NCBI RefSeq assembly: GCF_000263595.1
Contig: NZ_ADES01000027.1
Coordinates: 38,477-102,476 of the forward strand
Length of the DNA: 64,000 nucleotides
From: Gardnerella vaginalis 1500E
GTDB lineage: Bacteria > Actinomycetota > Actinomycetes > Actinomycetales > Bifidobacteriaceae
Direction of reading: 5' to 3'
Part shown: piece after piece, positions 60,317 through 64,000 of the stretch
Numbering within the stretch: position 1 is the stretch's first letter
Layout of the letters: each line of letters starts with the position of its first letter
Notes under the pieces: generated by a model
The model's input: the letters and a program-made list of their open reading frames with translations, nothing else
Told to the model about the DNA's origin: nothing
Databases searched by the model: none
Position numbers and translations under genes: made by a program

Positions 60317-61018
60317 ATGAATCGGAATGATTATTTATTGAACAAGCATCTGCTACTTGTTGATGATGAGCAGGAACTTCTAGATATGGTTGTATCCATA
60401 TTAAACGAATACGGTTTTTATAATATAACGACTGCAAAAAGTATAAAAGATGCAGTAGAGGCAACACAAAAATTACGTCCAGAATTAGCAATACTTGATG
60501 TTATGCTCCCAGACGGTAATGGATTTGAGTTAATGAAGCAGATAAAACAATATAGCGATTGTCCTATTTTATTCCTTACGGCTTGCGGTGAAGATGAAGA
60601 TAAGTTTAAGGGATTTGACTTAGGCGCAGACGATTATATTGTAAAGCCGTTTCTTCCAAAAGAGCTAACGTTTCGCATTATGGCAATTTTAAGACGAAGC
60701 TACAAGAGCGAAAATCCCATTGTTAAACTGAAAAATAGTCAGATTGATTTTTCTTCTGCCCAAGTAATAAAAAATAACGAACATATTCCACTCACGGCCA
60801 AAGAACACGATTTGCTTTCTGCTTTATATAGAAATGCTGGATGCATTGTAACAATTGACGCGTTATGTGAAGCTGCATGGGGAGCTAATCCTTTTGGATA
60901 TGAAAATTCTTTAATGGCACATATACGTCGTATCAGAGAAAAAATAGAACTCAATCCATCGCAGCCTGTTTCTTTAATAACAGTTAAAGGCTTAGGATAT
61001 AAGCTTATTGTGGAGTAA
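60317..61018 (+). CDS. OmpR-type response regulator of the immunity cassette
   Basis: A 233-residue regulator. The receiver has LLLVDDEQ, Asp61 in LAILDVMLPDG, Thr in LFLTACGEDEDK and Lys in YIVKPF. The winged helix has LTAKEHDLLSALYRNAGCIVTIDALCEAAWG and ends VKGLGYKLIVE. A GGGGG site precedes the ATG. It is followed by its kinase after 6 bases and is divergent from the ABC genes, an arrangement found with peptide-antibiotic sensing systems of Firmicutes. Confidence 0.93.
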   Translation: MNRNDYLLNKHLLLVDDEQELLDMVVSILNEYGFYNITTAKSIKDAVEATQKLRPELAILDVMLPDGNGFELMKQIKQYSDCPILFLTACGEDEDKFKGFDLGADDYIVKPFLPKELTFRIMAILRRSYKSENPIVKLKNSQIDFSSAQVIKNNEHIPLTAKEHDLLSALYRNAGCIVTIDALCEAAWGANPFGYENSLMAHIRRIREKIELNPSQPVSLITVKGLGYKLIVE

Positions 61019-61024
61019 AGCAGA

Positions 61025-62434
61025 ATGAAAAGCATACCAAAACTAATACAACGCTTTATAAGTATTTTTCTACTAAGCTCTGTGCTTGTAGTATTAATGA
61101 ATATTATTGCGTTTGCTGTACTTATAGGAAATTACGCTCCCGATAAAGAGATGTCTCCTTATAGCATAGCAAAAGAGACGGGAGAAGCATTACATTTATC
61201 ACCAAGTGGGGATTATGCATTATCAAAAAATATGTCTTCCAAATTGACAAATTCTGGCGCATGGGCAATTTTGATTGATAATAATACGTTGAAAGTCGTA
61301 TGGAAAACAGAAAATGTCCCTGCAGGTATCCCAAACAACTATACTTTGTCTGATATAGCTAATTTGAGCGTTGGATACATTGATGATTATCCAACTTACA
61401 CTGGCAAAAATAAGGATGGAGTTGTTGTAGTCGGATTTCCGCACAACAGCTTTTGGAAACATACTCAACCAAGTTGGAACTACAGTTTAATCTCAAATTT
61501 TCCGCAGATTGTTTTAAGCGTATTATTTATCAACATTTTGCTGATTCTTGGAATTTATTTAATAGCTAATATAAAACTACTAAAATCAATTAATCCGATT
61601 ACGAAAGGGATACAACGTTTATCTAGTGGAGAAAGCGTGCATATTCCAGAAATAGGAGCGCTTTCAGAAATTTCATCTAACATAAATTCTGCTTCCGATA
61701 TTTTGCAAATACAAAAAGAACAATTGAGGAAAAGGGAGACTGCGAGAGCGAATTGGATAGCTGGGGTTTCGCATGATATTCGTACGCCGTTATCTATGGT
61801 TATGGGATATGCGGGACAGTTAGAAAATTCTCTCCATATTTCGCAAGAAGATCGTAAAAAAGCGACGATGATTATTAAGCAAAGTGCCAGAATGAAGAAT
61901 TTGATTAATGACCTTAATCTGGCTTCAAAACTTGAATACAATATGCAACCAATTATGAAAAAAGAGGAAAATGTTGTTGCTGTTGTTAGGCAAGTTGTTG
62001 TGGATTTTATGAATATGGGTATGCAAGATGAGTTTTCGATTAAATGGGAAACAGACGCAGAATTGACTGTTTGCAATATTAATGTAGACAAAGATTTATT
62101 AAAACGAGCAATATCTAATCTTATTCAGAACAGCATATCTCATAATGAAAATGGGTGCACGATTTATGTATCCGTTGCTGCAAATAATAATAATTGTATT
62201 ATTTGTGTTGAAGATAACGGTATAGGTGTTTCAGATGAAAAAATCGAAAAGCTTAACCATGCACCGCACTATATGATTTGCGATACAAGTACTGCAGAGC
62301 AACGGCATGGTTTGGGTTTGCTGATTGTTCAGCAGATTATTGGCGCTCATAATGGAACAGTTGATATAAGTAGAAGCAAATACGGTGGGTTTAAGGTTGA
62401 GTTAACAGTGCCGAGTAAAAAATTTGGGTTATAG
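61025..62434 (+). CDS. Sensor histidine kinase of the immunity cassette
   Basis: A 469-residue kinase. Two transmembrane helices (about residues 10-34 and 160-182) border an extracytoplasmic sensor of about 125 residues. The H box is WIAGVSHDIRTPLSMVMGYAGQLE, the N box LLKRAISNLIQNSISHNENG, and the G boxes DNGIGVSD and HGLGLLIVQQI. It should sense a cell-wall-active peptide and activate the divergent ABC operon. The stop codon lies inside a hairpin. Confidence 0.92.
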   Translation: MKSIPKLIQRFISIFLLSSVLVVLMNIIAFAVLIGNYAPDKEMSPYSIAKETGEALHLSPSGDYALSKNMSSKLTNSGAWAILIDNNTLKVVWKTENVPAGIPNNYTLSDIANLSVGYIDDYPTYTGKNKDGVVVVGFPHNSFWKHTQPSWNYSLISNFPQIVLSVLFINILLILGIYLIANIKLLKSINPITKGIQRLSSGESVHIPEIGALSEISSNINSASDILQIQKEQLRKRETARANWIAGVSHDIRTPLSMVMGYAGQLENSLHISQEDRKKATMIIKQSARMKNLINDLNLASKLEYNMQPIMKKEENVVAVVRQVVVDFMNMGMQDEFSIKWETDAELTVCNINVDKDLLKRAISNLIQNSISHNENGCTIYVSVAANNNNCIICVEDNGIGVSDEKIEKLNHAPHYMICDTSTAEQRHGLGLLIVQQIIGAHNGTVDISRSKYGGFKVELTVPSKKFGL

Positions 62435-62457
62435 ACCTTTTGGCCTATAACCCAAAT
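62422..62457 (+). terminator. Hairpin overlapping the kinase stop codon
   Basis: A perfect 13-bp stem ATTTGGGTTATAG / CTATAACCCAAAT with a 10-base loop. The left arm contains the kinase stop. The T-run is weak. Confidence 0.6.
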
Positions 62458-62557
62458 ATCCAGTATTTATTAGTTGTCTTTTTTGTGCACTACCAGAAAT
62501 CATTACGCCACTATCTCTAAGATGTCGCATTAAAGAATCAACTGTTTTATAAGACAT
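62429..62557 (-). pseudogene. Truncated Abi-family gene fragment (42 residues)
   Basis: The minus strand encodes MSYKTVDSLMRHLRDSGVMI and then SGSAQKRQLINTGYLGYRPKGL-stop. The start resembles the N-terminus of abortive-infection (Abi_2-type) proteins, where a KTVDSLM-like helix, an I-x-G-x-x-QKRxLxNxGY motif and a GYRF motif are typical. The frame breaks after GYR, in the hairpin at the end of the kinase gene, and the rest of the family length (about 300 residues) is absent. It looks like the remains of a gene cut by insertion of the immunity-type cassette. The family assignment is by resemblance only. Confidence 0.5.
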
Positions 62558-62750
62558 TACACATAATCTCTTCTCTGCAATTTTTTACTTTACAGTAAAA
62601 TTCATTTTACAATTTTACTATTCACATTTGAAAGTGTAAGTTGATTGCGATAATACTCGTATTGCTTGCATAGAACTTCAATTCTGCAGGCAAGCTAACT
62701 CGCATCGTCATTATTGGGCATTAGTTTGCATTAGTTGAAATCAAGCGGAA
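62558..62750. other. Intergenic region between the Abi fragment and apbE
   Basis: AT-rich sequence with an ATTTTTTACTTTACAGTAAAATTC-like imperfect inverted repeat near 62580-62615. No further coding sequence is supported. Confidence 0.4.
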
Positions 62751-63818
62751 TCAGGCTGCAAAAAAGTGCGCGGGAAATGCGCGCGTTTTGCGAAGCGTTT
62801 TATTAGGCAGAATTACAGCAAACTCAGCGCTGGTAGTTTGCACGATTTTTTGCAAATCGCTTTCTTGCGATACAAACAACGCTGTTGCGAGCGCATCAGC
62901 ATAAGCCGTTGGAAAAGCGCAAGTTTTGGCAGGAATGTACGCCCAGCTTGCAGAAAGTTTTTGCGCAGGAGTTCCATCTAAAGCGTTGATTAAGTGAGTC
63001 GCAATTAAATTAGACTCAAATACACTTGCATCTTTGCCTAAATAACTTGCGTCTTTTACTTTCCATCGCCTTCTTGAAGTAGACGATGCACACAACGCTC
63101 CACTTGCGATTGATGCCACTGCAACTGCTTGAGTTGTGTCAAAAGGATTTTCCAGAGCCACTTTTATTTGACTATTCTCTTCGCTAAAACAAGCGCGCAT
63201 ATCTCCGCCAGCGTTTACCAAAAAATCAAAATCCGCGAGTGAATCACAATTCGAAGGAATATCGCCACTGAGCTCCTCTTTAATAATCTGTGTTACAAGA
63301 TCTACAAAATAACCTTTACCAGCTGCACCAAAATCAAGATGCACTGGCTTATTTGTGCGAAGCGTTGCACTGCCGTCATTTCGCGAAATATCTGCCCACG
63401 TAACTGGCAGAGCGCGGCGATAATTAGCCCAACTGTGACTGCTGCTATTCTCGTTCTCACTCGCGTTAGTAGTAGACTCTGGAACGAATTGCACAGAATT
63501 ATCGTATCCAAGCGCAAGCAGATCCGCGCCAACGCAAGCATCAAAAGCTCCGTGCGTTACAGCGTAAAACTCGTCGTAAATCTCAAAAATCGGCTGCACC
63601 CACGACGGAAACTCAAAATCGCCGCCAGCAGCCGCACAGGCCATGCGTGAAACTAGCGAATCTGCGCGAAAGCGCGAAAGCACCGATTCATACTCGTCAA
63701 TAAAAGCGCGAATCCGCTTTTCAACGCGCTGCGGAATCGGCTTGCTGCTGGAGATAATAATCCCCATGCCAAGCGCGCGCTCAAACGCAGTAACATTCCT
63801 AAACATCGCTTGCTTCAC
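62751..63818 (-). CDS. apbE: FAD:protein FMN transferase (ApbE family)
   Basis: A 355-residue flavin transferase that attaches FMN covalently to Thr in FMN-binding domains. Motifs are EYESVLSRFRADSLVSRM, HGAFDACVGADL, HLDFGAAGKGYFVDLV, FLVNAGGDMRAC, SGALCASSTSRRRWKV and a C-terminal YADALATALFV. There is no signal peptide or lipobox, although most ApbE proteins are exported. It lies on the same strand as the iron operon, whose final gene encodes a likely target. The last codons are made of a GC-rich hairpin that is duplicated at 57799-57833. Confidence 0.92.
   Translation of the reverse strand: MKQAMFRNVTAFERALGMGIIISSSKPIPQRVEKRIRAFIDEYESVLSRFRADSLVSRMACAAAGGDFEFPSWVQPIFEIYDEFYAVTHGAFDACVGADLLALGYDNSVQFVPESTTNASENENSSSHSWANYRRALPVTWADISRNDGSATLRTNKPVHLDFGAAGKGYFVDLVTQIIKEELSGDIPSNCDSLADFDFLVNAGGDMRACFSEENSQIKVALENPFDTTQAVAVASIASGALCASSTSRRRWKVKDASYLGKDASVFESNLIATHLINALDGTPAQKLSASWAYIPAKTCAFPTAYADALATALFVSQESDLQKIVQTTSAEFAVILPNKTLRKTRAFPAHFFAA
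62758..62792 (-). repeat. 35-bp repeat at the apbE 3' end (contains terminator hairpin)
   Basis: The last coding bases of apbE form a GCGCG stem followed by TTTTTT on the minus strand, so the terminator overlaps the coding end. An identical copy lies at 57799-57833. Confidence 0.8.
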
Positions 63819-64000
63819 CCACTTAAGTCAAAACTCTCTGTTACTCGTCAAAATCCGCAACAAAACAACGAAAACAGCAAAATGTCAACATAGTTTACAG
63901 AAAGTCGCGTGTTATACAGCCATTTTTAAAAAATAGCAGCATAGTACGCAAAATATATTCGCCTATACCTACATTTTTGCAAAACAGCACTATAGAAGCA
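63819..64000. other. Non-coding tail of the window
   Basis: AT-rich sequence upstream of apbE. It contains its promoter in all likelihood, but no gene or clear motif was identified. Confidence 0.4.

Overview
The window looks like the chromosome of a low-GC member of the Bifidobacteriaceae, most likely Gardnerella or a close relative. The evidence is actinobacterial-type ArgRS and ValRS, a GlnR-type orphan regulator, the class Ib nrdHIEF operon, the zwf-opcA-pgl-gnd pentose-phosphate set, AT-rich DNA, and simple-sequence tracts next to surface or secreted genes. The genus is inferred from gene content; no rRNA or tRNA gene was seen.

Layout. 0-2.8 kb: a GtrA-like, histidine-phosphatase and hypothetical operon, then a MIF-type tautomerase gene. 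2.8-7.6 kb: an accessory island placed exactly at the 3' end of the tautomerase gene. It holds an internalin-J-like LRR surface protein, a KilA-N protein and a broken BRO-type gene. The two intact genes are each framed by the same pair of repeats (R1 at the 3' side, R2 at the 5' side), so the island reads as an array of gene cassettes. 7.6-13.2 kb: an oligosaccharide (probably maltooligosaccharide) ABC importer, a GH13 enzyme and a LacI regulator. 13.5-25 kb: housekeeping genes brnQ, argS, valS, an orphan peptide-binding protein, nth, glnR, a membrane protein and ppa. 25-38.4 kb: an OatA-like acyltransferase, zwf-opcA-pgl, gnd (opposite strand), nrdHIEF, and a lipoprotein with a sortase-like His/Cys/Arg signature.

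38.5-48.1 kb is the most unusual region. Two paralogous NarL-type two-component systems flank a RelE/HigB-type toxin-antitoxin pair and a lactococcin-972-like export locus (DUF1430-type membrane protein plus ABC ATPase). That locus is headed by an unannotated 30-residue secreted peptide whose predicted mature part is only five residues (YWDCK). Its promoter is near-consensus and an 11-C homopolymer lies in its leader. Five copies of a palindromic intergenic repeat (arms GTTATCGTGGCA / TGCCACGATAAC) are scattered only through this region.

48.2-57.6 kb: small unknown genes, then a complete FTR1/P19 iron-uptake operon (FTR1 permease, P19 lipoprotein, DUF2318 Fe-S membrane protein, two FtsX-type permeases, ATPase, FMN-binding lipoprotein). 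57.9-62.4 kb: an AT-rich lantibiotic-immunity-type ABC transporter with a divergent OmpR/EnvZ-type two-component system. It appears inserted between the iron operon and apbE, because a 35-bp copy of the apbE 3' end lies at its far edge and a truncated Abi-family gene lies at its near edge. ApbE (62.7-63.8 kb) probably flavinylates the FMN-binding lipoprotein of the iron operon.

All calls are by reading motifs and family resemblance; no database search was run.
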